Part shown: piece by piece, positions 33,990 to 41,771 of the stretch
Position numbering within the stretch: position 1 is the stretch's first letter
How the letters are laid out: the number at the start of each line of letters is the position of its first letter
Assembly (NCBI RefSeq): GCF_000427685.1
Contig: NZ_KE386573.1
Location: 1,036,838-1,100,837 of the forward strand
Reading direction: 5' to 3'
Length of the DNA: 64,000 nt
DNA from: Haloplanus natans DSM 17983
Lineage (GTDB): Archaea > Halobacteriota > Halobacteria > Halobacteriales > Haloferacaceae
The notes under the pieces: model-generated
The model's input: only the letters and a program-made list of their open reading frames with translations
Database searches by the model: none
What the model was told of the DNA's origin: nothing
Position numbers and translations under genes: made by a program

Positions 33990-35707
33990 TCGGCCGCCTC
34001 GGGCGCACCGACCGCCGCGAACTCCGACAGGTCGGCGTCGATGTCGACCTCGCCGAGCGAGGCGTACGGCCGATTGACGACGATATCGCCCGCCGTCGAC
34101 CGACCCACGCCCGGGAGCGCCGTGAGTTCGTCCATCGACGCCGTGTTGGGGTCGAGCGGATGTGGGACGCCCGTCACCGATCGGTAGCCGTGGTCGACGA
34201 GCGCCACGTCCATCGTCGTCCCCAGTTCGTGTTCCCCCGGCACGGCGACGAGAAGCGGGTAGGTTCCCAACTGCCGGCCGAACGTCTTCCCGCCCTCGTG
34301 GTACTCCGTGTGCACGTCGGGGAGAACGGTCCCCGCCGGCGCGACCCGGCGGAGCATGGGCTGATCTATCTCCTCGCGCACCTCGCGTTTGTACGTCTTG
34401 AACTGTTTTTTGTGGTCGCGGGCGATGTCGGCGCCGGTGTCGCTCATCTCCGTCCCCGCGAAGGCCATCACCTGCCGGATGTTGATCCGGCGGAGCATCA
34501 GCCCCTCGTCGTACACCCGCTGGAGGAAGCGTTTGTTATGATTGAAAGTCGCCGCGCGCTCGCCCGCGAGGCCGTGGACGAGGTTGATTCCCGGCAGGAG
34601 CTTCGGGAGGCGGTTCGCGGCGCTATCGCCGGTCGTCGGCGCGGCTGAGGGGTCGTCGCCGGGGCGCCACCCCGCCTCCTCGTTGACGACGCGTACCGCT
34701 TCGAGACACTCGTCGGCGGTGACGAGCAGGTTGTTCTCCTCCTGGACGACTGGATCGGCGGATTCGAGGCCGAACGCGGCGGTGTCGCCGGCGGTGTTGT
34801 GTTCGGCGATGATCCGGATGGCCTCCCGCGAGCGCTCCGGGTAGTCGACGATGGTGACGGGGTTCATGTTGTCGAGGTGGAGCGTCTCTAGCTCCGGCGC
34901 CACCTCGCGGATGCCGGCGTACAGGCGACGGATCGCGTCTGGGTTGGGCGCCTCGCCGTCGCCGCCGAACGCGAGGATGTCGGCCTGGCGGCCCAGGCGG
35001 AAGTGGCGGACGCCCCGGTCGTAGAGTGCTTCGACTTCGCGGACGACCGAATCGGCCGAGCGGAACGCGGGGTCGCCGTACAGCGGTTCGGTGCAAAAGG
35101 AACACCGGTAGGCACAGCCCCGCGAGGTTTCGAGTTCGGCGATCAGGTAGTTGGGGTGGTTGGGGTGGTCCTCGACGACGAACGCACCCATCGCGGCCCA
35201 GCGGTCGAGGTCGGCGTTGTCGCGCATGCGGTCGCCAAAGCCCTCTAGCCCACTCGCCACGAGATCGTGGGCCGCCGCCTCCACGTCGCCTTTGGCTACG
35301 AAGTCGTAGTCGAGATCCTTGCGCTCCATATCCTGTGCGCCGGCGTTCTCCTCGCCGACGCCGAAGCGGACGGGGCCACCCATGAGCGTCGTCCCGTCGG
35401 CGGCCCACGCCAGTTCACGCACCTCGTCGGGTTCGGCGGGCGTCCCCCCGACGTACTTGCCGGGGACGGTCATACCACCGAGGTAGATCATGAGGTCGGC
35501 GTCGGCCACGTCGCGCCACTTCGAGCGGTCGTCGCGGAGTTCGTCGATGGTGTGGTACGCAATCTCCGATTCCGGAACGCCGGCGTCGACGAGTGCACCG
35601 GCGGTGAAACGGGGGTACGTCGAGACGTACGGTGGGACCCCGAAGTGGGCGGGTTCGTCGACGTAGCCGTCGACGATCGTGACCGTCGGATCGGCGGGGT
35701 CAGTCAT
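33986..35707 (-). CDS. Radical SAM protein with C-terminal helix-hairpin-helix domain
   Basis: The protein has 573 residues. The N-terminal 180 residues form a B12-binding-like alpha/beta domain (VTIVDGYVDEPAHFGVPPYV, DLMIYLGGMTVPGKYVGG). The radical SAM cluster is SRGCAYRCSFCTEPL (CX3CX2C, about 195-205), then LGRQADILAFGG and AAFGLESADPVVQEENNLL. The end has two helix-hairpin-helix motifs (LDPNTASMDELTALPGVGRSTAGDIVVNRP), similar to ComEA, suggesting nucleic-acid contact. The family is shared by haloarchaea and methanogens and the substrate is unknown. Confidence 0.87.
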   Translation of the reverse strand: MTDPADPTVTIVDGYVDEPAHFGVPPYVSTYPRFTAGALVDAGVPESEIAYHTIDELRDDRSKWRDVADADLMIYLGGMTVPGKYVGGTPAEPDEVRELAWAADGTTLMGGPVRFGVGEENAGAQDMERKDLDYDFVAKGDVEAAAHDLVASGLEGFGDRMRDNADLDRWAAMGAFVVEDHPNHPNYLIAELETSRGCAYRCSFCTEPLYGDPAFRSADSVVREVEALYDRGVRHFRLGRQADILAFGGDGEAPNPDAIRRLYAGIREVAPELETLHLDNMNPVTIVDYPERSREAIRIIAEHNTAGDTAAFGLESADPVVQEENNLLVTADECLEAVRVVNEEAGWRPGDDPSAAPTTGDSAANRLPKLLPGINLVHGLAGERAATFNHNKRFLQRVYDEGLMLRRINIRQVMAFAGTEMSDTGADIARDHKKQFKTYKREVREEIDQPMLRRVAPAGTVLPDVHTEYHEGGKTFGRQLGTYPLLVAVPGEHELGTTMDVALVDHGYRSVTGVPHPLDPNTASMDELTALPGVGRSTAGDIVVNRPYASLGEVDIDADLSEFAAVGAPEAAD

Positions 35708-35793
35708 AGGGGGCGGTTGGCGGTCGACGCGTAAAACCGTGTTCGTGCGGCCCTACCCCAAAGGCACAAGTCGACCTACCCCTACCTCCGGGT

Positions 35794-37128
35794 ATGCCGA
35801 AGGCGCTCCCGAACCCGCCCCAAGCCGGTCTCCTGAACGCCGTTCGATTCGGCCGGGACACGTTTCGATTTCTGGAGACGATGCAGTCCCGCTACCGCGA
35901 CGGCGTGGCCGTTCCGATTCCGGGCCGTGCGCCGCTCGTGGTGTTGACGAACCCCGAACTCGTCCACGACGCCCTCTCCCGCCCCGAGACGTTCGAGCGC
36001 GTCCCCGCCCAGGAGTCGGCGGCGCTCATCGCCGAGGGCGGTCTCGTCCAGAGCGAGGGCCCCCTCTGGCGCCAGCAGCGGTCGATCATGAACCCCGCGT
36101 TCGACAGCCGGCAGGTGCGGGCCTACGCGAACAGCGTCGGCGAGCGCGTCGAATCCATCGCCGACGACTGGACCGACCGCGGCCGGTTCGACACCAACCT
36201 CCACCGCGAGATGACGCGGCTGACCGTTCGTGTCGCCTCCGAGGTGTTGCTCGGCGAGGATATCGGCGCCGACCGCGCCGAGCAGTTTCACGAGTGGATG
36301 CAGACCGCCGGCACGGAGTTCGAGTTCGACCTCGCCAGCGTCGGCCCGGCGTGGCTCCCGACGCGTATCTCCCCCGCGTTCCGCGAGGCCGCCGAGGGCA
36401 TCCGCGACCTGAGCGAAGGCATCATCGAGCGCCAGCGCCGCCGGATCGACGAGGGCAATGCAGGGCGAAACATGGTGACCATGCTCGTCCAGGCCGAGGA
36501 CGACTCCGCGGTCGACTATCCCGAGAACCAGATCCGCGACGAGGTGTCGACCTTTCTCATCGCCGGCCACGAGACGACGGCGCTGAGTCTCACCTACACG
36601 ACGGCACTGCTCTCGTGGTATCCCGACGTTCGCGAACGGGTCCGCGAGGAAGCCGAGGCGGTCCTCGGGTCCGGCCCGGCGACCCACGGCGACGTTCGTG
36701 ACCTCGCCTACACGATGCGAGTGTATCGTGAAGCCCTGCGGCTTTACCCGCCCGCGTGGGCGGTGTTCCGTCGGGCCGGTCGGAAAGCCCGTCTCGGCGA
36801 CTACCGCGTCGACGAGGGCGCGGCGGTCATCATGCCCCAGTGGTCCATCCACCGCTCCGACCGCTACTTCGACGCCCCCGACACCTTCGACCCGGGCCGC
36901 TGGGAGCGGCGAAACCCCAACAACGTGCCGGCGTACTTTCCCTTCTCGTCCGGCCCACACGCCTGTGTCGGCAAGCAGTTCGCCCTCTCGGGGGCGACGC
37001 TGACGCTCGCGCGTCTAGTGCGCGATTTCGATATCGACGTGCCACAGGACGCCCTCGACGACCTGCGAGTCACGCCGACGCTCCGGCCGGGCGATGGCGT
37101 CCCCGCGGAGATACGGCCCGCCGAATGA
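35794..37128 (+). CDS. Cytochrome P450
   Basis: The heme monooxygenase has 444 residues. The I-helix reads FLIAGHETTALSLTYT (oxygen-binding AGxET), the K-helix ExxR is YREALRLYPP, and the heme loop FPFSSGPHACVGKQFA holds the axial cysteine. The proline-rich start PKALPNPPQ has no membrane anchor, so it is soluble. Haloarchaea often have one or two P450s, possibly for carotenoid or lipid oxidation, but the substrate is not readable. No ferredoxin or reductase is adjacent. Confidence 0.93.
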   Translation: MPKALPNPPQAGLLNAVRFGRDTFRFLETMQSRYRDGVAVPIPGRAPLVVLTNPELVHDALSRPETFERVPAQESAALIAEGGLVQSEGPLWRQQRSIMNPAFDSRQVRAYANSVGERVESIADDWTDRGRFDTNLHREMTRLTVRVASEVLLGEDIGADRAEQFHEWMQTAGTEFEFDLASVGPAWLPTRISPAFREAAEGIRDLSEGIIERQRRRIDEGNAGRNMVTMLVQAEDDSAVDYPENQIRDEVSTFLIAGHETTALSLTYTTALLSWYPDVRERVREEAEAVLGSGPATHGDVRDLAYTMRVYREALRLYPPAWAVFRRAGRKARLGDYRVDEGAAVIMPQWSIHRSDRYFDAPDTFDPGRWERRNPNNVPAYFPFSSGPHACVGKQFALSGATLTLARLVRDFDIDVPQDALDDLRVTPTLRPGDGVPAEIRPAE

Positions 37129-37280
37129 CCGCCGGCGCCGTCGAGACGCTCTCGACCGGTCACTCCTCCGGTTCGCCGCGGACGCCGAGTTCACCGTCCA
37201 CGCGGGCCGCCGCGTCGGGGGCGAGTGACGCACTCCCACGAAGGCTAATGTTGATTAGTCGCGCACCCTAACCCCAACCT

Positions 37281-37439
37281 ATGCCTGCAACGAAGGAGAT
37301 CAAATGTACGAGCGCCGACTGCGAGCTCGATATGTTCGAGAATCACTATACGTACGATATCGCCGACGATCACACCGTCTCCGACCTCTCCTGTCCGCTC
37401 TGTGGCGGCACCGACTGCCTCGAAGAGATCGAACTATGA
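37281..37439 (+). CDS. Small zinc-binding protein, 52 aa (DUF7559-like)
   Basis: MPATKEIKCTSADCELDMFE is followed by NHYTYDIADDH and a second cysteine pair, LSCPLCGGTDCLEEIEL. The four cysteines in two CxxxC/CxxC-like pairs make a zinc knuckle. Its last bases (ATGA at 37436-37439) overlap the start of hsp20, so the two are translationally coupled. A TATA-like gttgattag lies about 28 bp upstream. A role with the chaperone is inference from the coupling. Confidence 0.8.
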   Translation: MPATKEIKCTSADCELDMFENHYTYDIADDHTVSDLSCPLCGGTDCLEEIEL

Positions 37440-37894
37440 CCGGGTTCAAGGAGTTCGGCAAGTCGGCGGCCAACGCCGTTCTGGAACGGGTCGGCCGCGG
37501 CGTCGGGAAAGTCCAGGAGCGCAAGCCCCTCTCGTACGACGTGCTGGAGTCCGACGACGCCTATCTCGTGGTGTTCGACGCCCCCGGAGTTACCCGGAGC
37601 GACGTGCAGGTGCGCTACGTCGAGGGCGAGGTGCAGATCCGTCTCGACCGCTTCCGTGACTTCCACGAGGGCTTCGAGATGCGGTTCCCCGGCCGCGGCC
37701 TCTCGCTCGACGGCCGGGCACGCCTCCCCCCGGACGCCGACGTGGACGCGGGCGAGGCGTCGGCCACCCTGAGCGGTAACGGAACGCTCCGTATCGAAGT
37801 GCCGAAACACGCCGACGGGACGGACGTGGCGGTCGTGGAGGAAGCGAACGAGGACGGAGACGAAAACGAGAGCGGCGACGAAGGCGACGAGTAA
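37436..37894 (+). CDS. Hsp20/alpha-crystallin family small heat shock protein
   Basis: The protein has 152 residues. The N-arm is MTGFKEFGKSAANAVLERVG. The crystallin fold runs from about 45 to 130 (LSYDVLESDDAYLVVFDAPG, VTRSDVQVRYVEGEVQIRL, ASATLSGNGTLRIEVPK). The C-tail is very acidic (EEANEDGDENESGDEGDE) and lacks a clear IXI motif. ATP-independent holdase. It is coupled to the upstream zinc protein. Confidence 0.9.
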   Translation: MTGFKEFGKSAANAVLERVGRGVGKVQERKPLSYDVLESDDAYLVVFDAPGVTRSDVQVRYVEGEVQIRLDRFRDFHEGFEMRFPGRGLSLDGRARLPPDADVDAGEASATLSGNGTLRIEVPKHADGTDVAVVEEANEDGDENESGDEGDE

Positions 37895-37899
37895 CGCTC

Positions 37900-38018
37900 C
37901 GGACGACTCCACCACGCCCCTTCAGACGGGAAAATCGGCGTCCGGGTCGACCGACCCGGACGCCACGGACGACTCCACCACGCCCCTTCAGACGGGAAAA
38001 TCGGCGTCCGGGTCGACC
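37900..38018. repeat. 53 bp direct repeat, period 66 bp
   Basis: Identical 53 bp copies, starting cggacgactccaccacg, lie at 37900-37952 and 37966-38018. The second contains the last codons and stop of the minus-strand NUDIX gene; the first is an extra copy between the convergent genes. It is the same kind of event as at 5878-5967. Confidence 0.93.
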
Positions 38019-38593
38019 ACACGGTCGACCTCCGGCGGCATCTCCCAGTCGGTCGTCAGTTCGAGCAATTGGACGAGCATCCGCCCGGTCGCCCCCCAGA
38101 CGGTGTAGCCGCCGACGCGGAAGAAATGAAGCCTGATCTCCCCGTAGTATGGGTGGTCGCGGTGTTCCGAATCGTAGTTGTCGAGGTCGATCAACTCGTC
38201 GACCGGGAGGACGGCGATTTCGGCCACTTCGCGCTCGTCGGGGACGTACTCCCTGTCGGGGACCCGCGAGACGAACGGGCGCACGCTGTAGTCGCTGACG
38301 GTCGGAATGTCGTCCAGACGGCCGATCATCTCGATTTCGTCCGAACGGAGCCCGATCTCCTCGTTGGCTTCGCGACGTGCCGTCGCCTCCAGATCCTCGT
38401 CGCTGGGTTCGCGGCCGCCACCCGGGAAACTCATCTGTCCCGGATGCTGGCCGAGGTGGTCCGCGCGCTTGGTAAAGAGGAGTGCATCGCCCTCGGGGCG
38501 CCCGACGACGGGCGCGACGACCGCGGCTTCACGCTCGGCGTCGTCGATGCTTCGTGGCGTGTGACGGCCGAGCGCGGACAGATCCATGCGCAT
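37988..38593 (-). CDS. NUDIX hydrolase, CoA pyrophosphatase type
   Basis: The protein has 201 residues. The NUDIX box is GGGREPSDEDLEATARREAN followed by EEIGL. It is preceded by LLFTKRADHLGQHPGQMSFP, the UPF0035-like motif of NudL/CoA pyrophosphatases, which cleave CoA to phosphopantetheine and ADP. The second half has HPYYGEIRLHFFRVGGYTVWGATGRML. An alternative start lies two codons in (38587). The 3' end is duplicated just downstream. Confidence 0.88.
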   Translation of the reverse strand: MRMDLSALGRHTPRSIDDAEREAAVVAPVVGRPEGDALLFTKRADHLGQHPGQMSFPGGGREPSDEDLEATARREANEEIGLRSDEIEMIGRLDDIPTVSDYSVRPFVSRVPDREYVPDEREVAEIAVLPVDELIDLDNYDSEHRDHPYYGEIRLHFFRVGGYTVWGATGRMLVQLLELTTDWEMPPEVDRVVDPDADFPV

Positions 38594-38663
38594 AGTGTGG
38601 TGGGTGACCCCCTGTCGGTTTCGGTCGTGGCAGTCGTCCCCGTTTACGCCACCGGGGGTCGTT

Positions 38664-39146
38664 TCAGTTGTGGTTCTCGAGGGCGTCGTCGAGCCGACTC
38701 CGCACGCCGCTCACGTCGGTCGAGCCCCACGTTTCGAGGTCGTAGCTCACGTCGAGCAGCCGTTCGATCCGCTCGGCGGCGTCGGCGTCGACGGCCCGCG
38801 CCGCGTCGGCACGGAGCCGTCGTTCCGCCGCCTCGGCCAAGACGCCGCGGTCGACCGTCCGCGTCGGCACGTCGAGAATGTGCGGGAGGTCCTCGGCGTC
38901 CTCGGGGAGCGTCGGGAACGCCACCGGGCCGGGCGCGAGGAGCGTCGTCCCGTCGCGGTCGACGGCGACGAGGTAGTAGCCCTCGATGGCGTCGTCGACG
39001 GCGGCCTCGACGGCCGCCTCGTCGACCTCTTCGCCGCGCTTGAAGGCGAGTTCGCCGAGCGCATCGCCGAGTTCCTCGCGGGTCACCGCGCCGAAGAGGT
39101 CGACGACGCCCGCGAGTTCGTCCCCCGTCGCGGTCGGGACGCTCAC
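38664..39146 (-). CDS. Conserved haloarchaeal protein, 160 aa (DUF7109-like)
   Basis: The GTG start at 39146 overlaps the stop of the glucosyltransferase gene (GTGA), which decides the start. The protein is helical and acidic: VDLFGAVTREELGDALGELAFKR, DAIEGYYLVAVDRDGTTLLAPGPVAF, RTVDRGVLAEAAERRLRADAARA, and it ends in LENHN. No catalytic motif is seen. The C-terminal half may be a winged-helix-like or dimerisation part. It is translationally coupled to the glycosyltransferase. Function unknown. Confidence 0.72.
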   Translation of the reverse strand: MSVPTATGDELAGVVDLFGAVTREELGDALGELAFKRGEEVDEAAVEAAVDDAIEGYYLVAVDRDGTTLLAPGPVAFPTLPEDAEDLPHILDVPTRTVDRGVLAEAAERRLRADAARAVDADAAERIERLLDVSYDLETWGSTDVSGVRSRLDDALENHN

Positions 39147-40234
39147 CGTACCGCCTCCAGATCCGCGGCGGCGGCCTCGGCGATTCGCTCGGGCGACACC
39201 GGTGTCTCGGTCCACGCCGGCAAGCGGCGGTCCGTCCCCGGCGGTTCGATGGCGTCGGCGTACGTCTCGATCTGGTCGAGTTCGTCCCCGCGGTCGTAGG
39301 TCAGCCCGTTGAACGCCGCGTCGAGTTCGTAGCTCCGGACGAGCGAGCGCGCCGCCCCGCGGTAGCGCTCGGGCAGGCTACCGTACTCCGGGTCGACGCC
39401 ACCCTCCTCGACGACGCGGAGGAGCGCGGCGCCGACGTGCCGGCTCATATCGGAGAGGCCGGTCGGCCCGCTCACCGCGCGGTGGTCGTGTTCGTACGTC
39501 CCCAGATCGACCTGTGCGCTCCCCTCGAAGCCGGCGTGGTCGAAGGCGTCGCCGAGGGTGCCGACTTCCAGCCCCCACGACCGCTGGGGGCGGAGCCGTT
39601 CGACGAGGTCGGTCGTCGCCGCGAACTCGCCCGCGAGTGCATACCGAAAGGTGTCGAGATAGCGGAGTATCGGGGCGTCACGCTCCTCGCCCAGCGCGCG
39701 GACCAGCGGGACGAAAAACAGCCGAAAGAGTCGGCCGTAGAGGCGGTCGTTCTCGACACGGGCGTAGTACCCCTTCGCGAAGTCGTAGCCGTGGGCGAGG
39801 GGAAAGAGGAGTCGCGTCACGTCCGCCCGCGAGTAGCTCTTGGTGTCCGCGTCGTGGACGACGACGAATTCGCGATCGAGCGCCTGGCCGAGGCCGAGCC
39901 ACACGTCACGACCCTTCCCGAACTCGCCGTCGAGGCCGTAGTCGTCGAGCAAGTCCTCCAGCCGCGGCCCGTTACACCAGAGCACCGAGAGTGACAGATC
40001 GAAGTCGGCGAGCCAGTCGTGGAAGTCGCCGACGCGGTCCGCCGGCGCTCGAAGCGGGACGACGACCTGCCCCGGATCGAGCCGTTCGAGTTCCGAGAGG
40101 ACGCGATCCGGCGCCAGCCCGGCGTACTCCCGTTCGGTCATGGGGACGACGACCGTCGCCCGGTCGGTCGGCGCCGTGGGCGTCGGATCGGTCAGGTCGT
40201 GGAGCGTCGTCACGCGTTCTTGGACGTACTCCAT
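39143..40234 (-). CDS. Glucosyl-3-phosphoglycerate synthase-like glycosyltransferase (GT81)
   Basis: The protein has 363 residues. It lacks the classic GT-A N-terminus but has ATVVVPMTEREY, SLSVLWCNGPRLEDLLDDYG, FGKGRDVWLGLGQAL and VVHDADTKSYSRADVTRLLF with the metal-binding DxD (HDADT), then KGYYARVENDRLYGRLFRLF, and RPQRSWGLEVGTLGDAF. These fit archaeal glucosyl- or mannosyl-3-phosphoglycerate synthases, which lead to compatible solutes or glycolipid heads. The ATG at 40234 is preferred to a GTG one codon earlier. Confidence 0.82.
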   Translation of the reverse strand: MEYVQERVTTLHDLTDPTPTAPTDRATVVVPMTEREYAGLAPDRVLSELERLDPGQVVVPLRAPADRVGDFHDWLADFDLSLSVLWCNGPRLEDLLDDYGLDGEFGKGRDVWLGLGQALDREFVVVHDADTKSYSRADVTRLLFPLAHGYDFAKGYYARVENDRLYGRLFRLFFVPLVRALGEERDAPILRYLDTFRYALAGEFAATTDLVERLRPQRSWGLEVGTLGDAFDHAGFEGSAQVDLGTYEHDHRAVSGPTGLSDMSRHVGAALLRVVEEGGVDPEYGSLPERYRGAARSLVRSYELDAAFNGLTYDRGDELDQIETYADAIEPPGTDRRLPAWTETPVSPERIAEAAAADLEAVR

Positions 40235-40317
40235 CACACGCGTCTGGGGACGGCGCGGACAAAAGCCCGCCGCATCGGCCGGTCCGTTTTTTAAACAGGG
40301 GCGCCCAAGATGAGGGC

Positions 40318-40488
40318 ATGAAATCGACCCGGAAGGGACTCCGTGACGGCGAACTCGTCAAGGACACCTACGAGCGGCTCACGTGCGCGGAGTGTGAGAA
40401 GGTGCTAAAAAAACGGGACGACCCGGACGAGGTGTTCTCGGTTCGGACCTGTCCCGAATGCGGCCGCGAGTGGAAGGACCTCCGGTAG
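40318..40488 (+). CDS. Small zinc-finger protein, 56 aa (HVO_0758-like)
   Basis: MKSTRKGLRDGELVKDTYER leads into LTCAECEKVL and RTCPECGREWKDLR, two CxxC pairs about 20 residues apart forming one zinc finger. From memory the protein is nearly the same as the HVO_0758 family of haloarchaeal zinc microproteins. It is divergent from the glucosyltransferase gene. Its TAG stop is followed at once by palindromic elements G and H. Confidence 0.85.
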   Translation: MKSTRKGLRDGELVKDTYERLTCAECEKVLKKRDDPDEVFSVRTCPECGREWKDLR

Positions 40489-40560
40489 TGATTATTGTAA
40501 GTCATTACCGGTAGTTTGCCGACCCGTTCTGGCAAACCACCGGTACACAGTTACAATAAA
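40489..40560 (+). repeat. Palindromic element, copy G (directly after stop)
   Basis: The outer stem ttattgtaa (40492-40500) / ttacaataa (40551-40559) is perfect. The spacers are gtcatt and acacag. The inner stem accggtagtttgcc (40507-40520) / ggcaaaccaccggt (40531-40544) has one mismatch, and the loop is ten bases. It begins right after the TAG stop at 40488. Confidence 0.7.
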
Positions 40561-40561
40561 C

Positions 40562-40650
40562 AGTATAGTAGCGTTCGTAAGTCATTGCACAGCCGATCGG
40601 ACGCAGTCTTGCGATCGGCTGTGCAAACAGTTCCAAACGCTACTATAGGT
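40562..40650. repeat. Palindromic element, copy H
   Basis: The outer stem tatagtagcgtt (40564-40575) / aacgctactata (40636-40647) is perfect. The conserved gtaagtcatt (40577-40586) and aaacagttcc (40625-40634) follow. The inner stem gcacagccgatcg (40587-40599) / cgatcggctgtgc (40612-40624) is perfect. The stem sequences differ completely from copy G while the spacer words are kept. Confidence 0.7.
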
Positions 40651-40652
40651 AG

Positions 40653-41741
40653 CTACTCGAACACCAAGTCGAACGCCCGCGCCCCCAACGGGTCGAAGGT
40701 CCCCGCGGCGACGTTCTCCGTGACGTGGTCGGGATCGCTCGTGCCAACGAGCGCGCAGGTGACCGCCGGTGCGCTCCGGGCGAAGTTGATTGCTCGCTGG
40801 GCGGCCGTATCGCCCGTCAGTTCGGCGTCGACGGCCGGCGGCAAGCCATCGGCGAGCTCTCCCTGCCCGAGGCTTGCGCTGACGAACACGTCCAGACCGA
40901 GTTCGTGCGCGACCGACAGCGCCGACCGGCGATCACCCTCGAACTCGTGGCTCCGGGCGGTGAAAGCGTCGGCCATGTGAATGTTAAATGGGAGTTGAAT
41001 CGCCTCGAATCCGGTTTCGGCGCGGCCGACCGTCTCCGCGGCCGCCCGTGCGCGTTCGACCACCTCGGGCAGTGAGAGGTGGTTGTCGGCCTCGGGCGGG
41101 ACGCGAAACGCCTCCCACGTCGCCACGCCGTACCGCCCGATGTCGCCGGCTGCCACCCGCCGTTCGAGTCGTTCGAAGGTGGCTTCGAGCTGGTCGTACA
41201 CCGTCTCCCGGGAGCGGACGCGAAGCTGTGTCTCCGGGTTGTGGACGTAGTAGCAGTCGATCGTCCCTAGCCCCAGCGCGTCGAGCGAGCGGTCGAGGAG
41301 CGCCTCGATGGCGTCGGGGGCGATGCAGTGATAGCCAGCGGCGAGATCCGCGAGGTCGACGGGGCCGCCCTCGACGAACGTCTCGCGGACGTAGCCGGCG
41401 GGGTCCGCGGGCCGCTCGCCGTCGAACGGCAGGAAGCCACCCTTGGTGGCGACGACGACGGCGTCGCGGTCCACGTCGGCGCGCTCCAACGCCGCCCCGA
41501 CGACTCGCTCGCTCCGGCCACAGCGGTAGTTGACGGCCGTGTCGACGACGTTACACCCGCCGTCGAGACCGGCGATCAGCGCCTGCTCGTAGTCGTCGTC
41601 GACGGCGTCGGTCGGGTCGCCGAGGTAGGTGCCGAGGCCGACGCTGGAGACGACGCCGGAACCGAACCGCCTGAAGTACGTCCGGCCGAAGCCGTCGCCG
41701 AAGCGGTCCCGGTACGCCCACGTGGCACGAGTGGTCACCAT
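40653..41741 (-). CDS. Aldo/keto reductase
   Basis: The protein has 362 residues in a TIM barrel. The catalytic tetrad can be placed: Asp and Tyr in NVVDTAVNYRCGRSERVVG, Lys in VVVATKGGF, His in IDCYYVHNPETQL. It ends with SAPAVTCALVGTSDPDHVTEN, the NADPH-binding part. It resembles the NADP-dependent oxidoreductases that are common in haloarchaea; the substrate is not readable. It lies between palindrome H and the DHH gene. Confidence 0.9.
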   Translation of the reverse strand: MVTTRATWAYRDRFGDGFGRTYFRRFGSGVVSSVGLGTYLGDPTDAVDDDYEQALIAGLDGGCNVVDTAVNYRCGRSERVVGAALERADVDRDAVVVATKGGFLPFDGERPADPAGYVRETFVEGGPVDLADLAAGYHCIAPDAIEALLDRSLDALGLGTIDCYYVHNPETQLRVRSRETVYDQLEATFERLERRVAAGDIGRYGVATWEAFRVPPEADNHLSLPEVVERARAAAETVGRAETGFEAIQLPFNIHMADAFTARSHEFEGDRRSALSVAHELGLDVFVSASLGQGELADGLPPAVDAELTGDTAAQRAINFARSAPAVTCALVGTSDPDHVTENVAAGTFDPLGARAFDLVFE

Positions 41742-41771
41742 GCGGGGTGCTACGGTGGGTGCAAATAAAAC

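Noticed and set aside
37129..37280. Short frame starting ATG 37125 after the P450 gene
   Set aside because: The peptide is Ser/Arg/Pro-rich low complexity with no start signal; I treat the gap as the promoter region of the zinc protein.
38594..38663. gaccccc/gggggtc near 38610-38660 as a palindromic element
   Set aside because: The arms are far apart and the spacer words of the family are missing.
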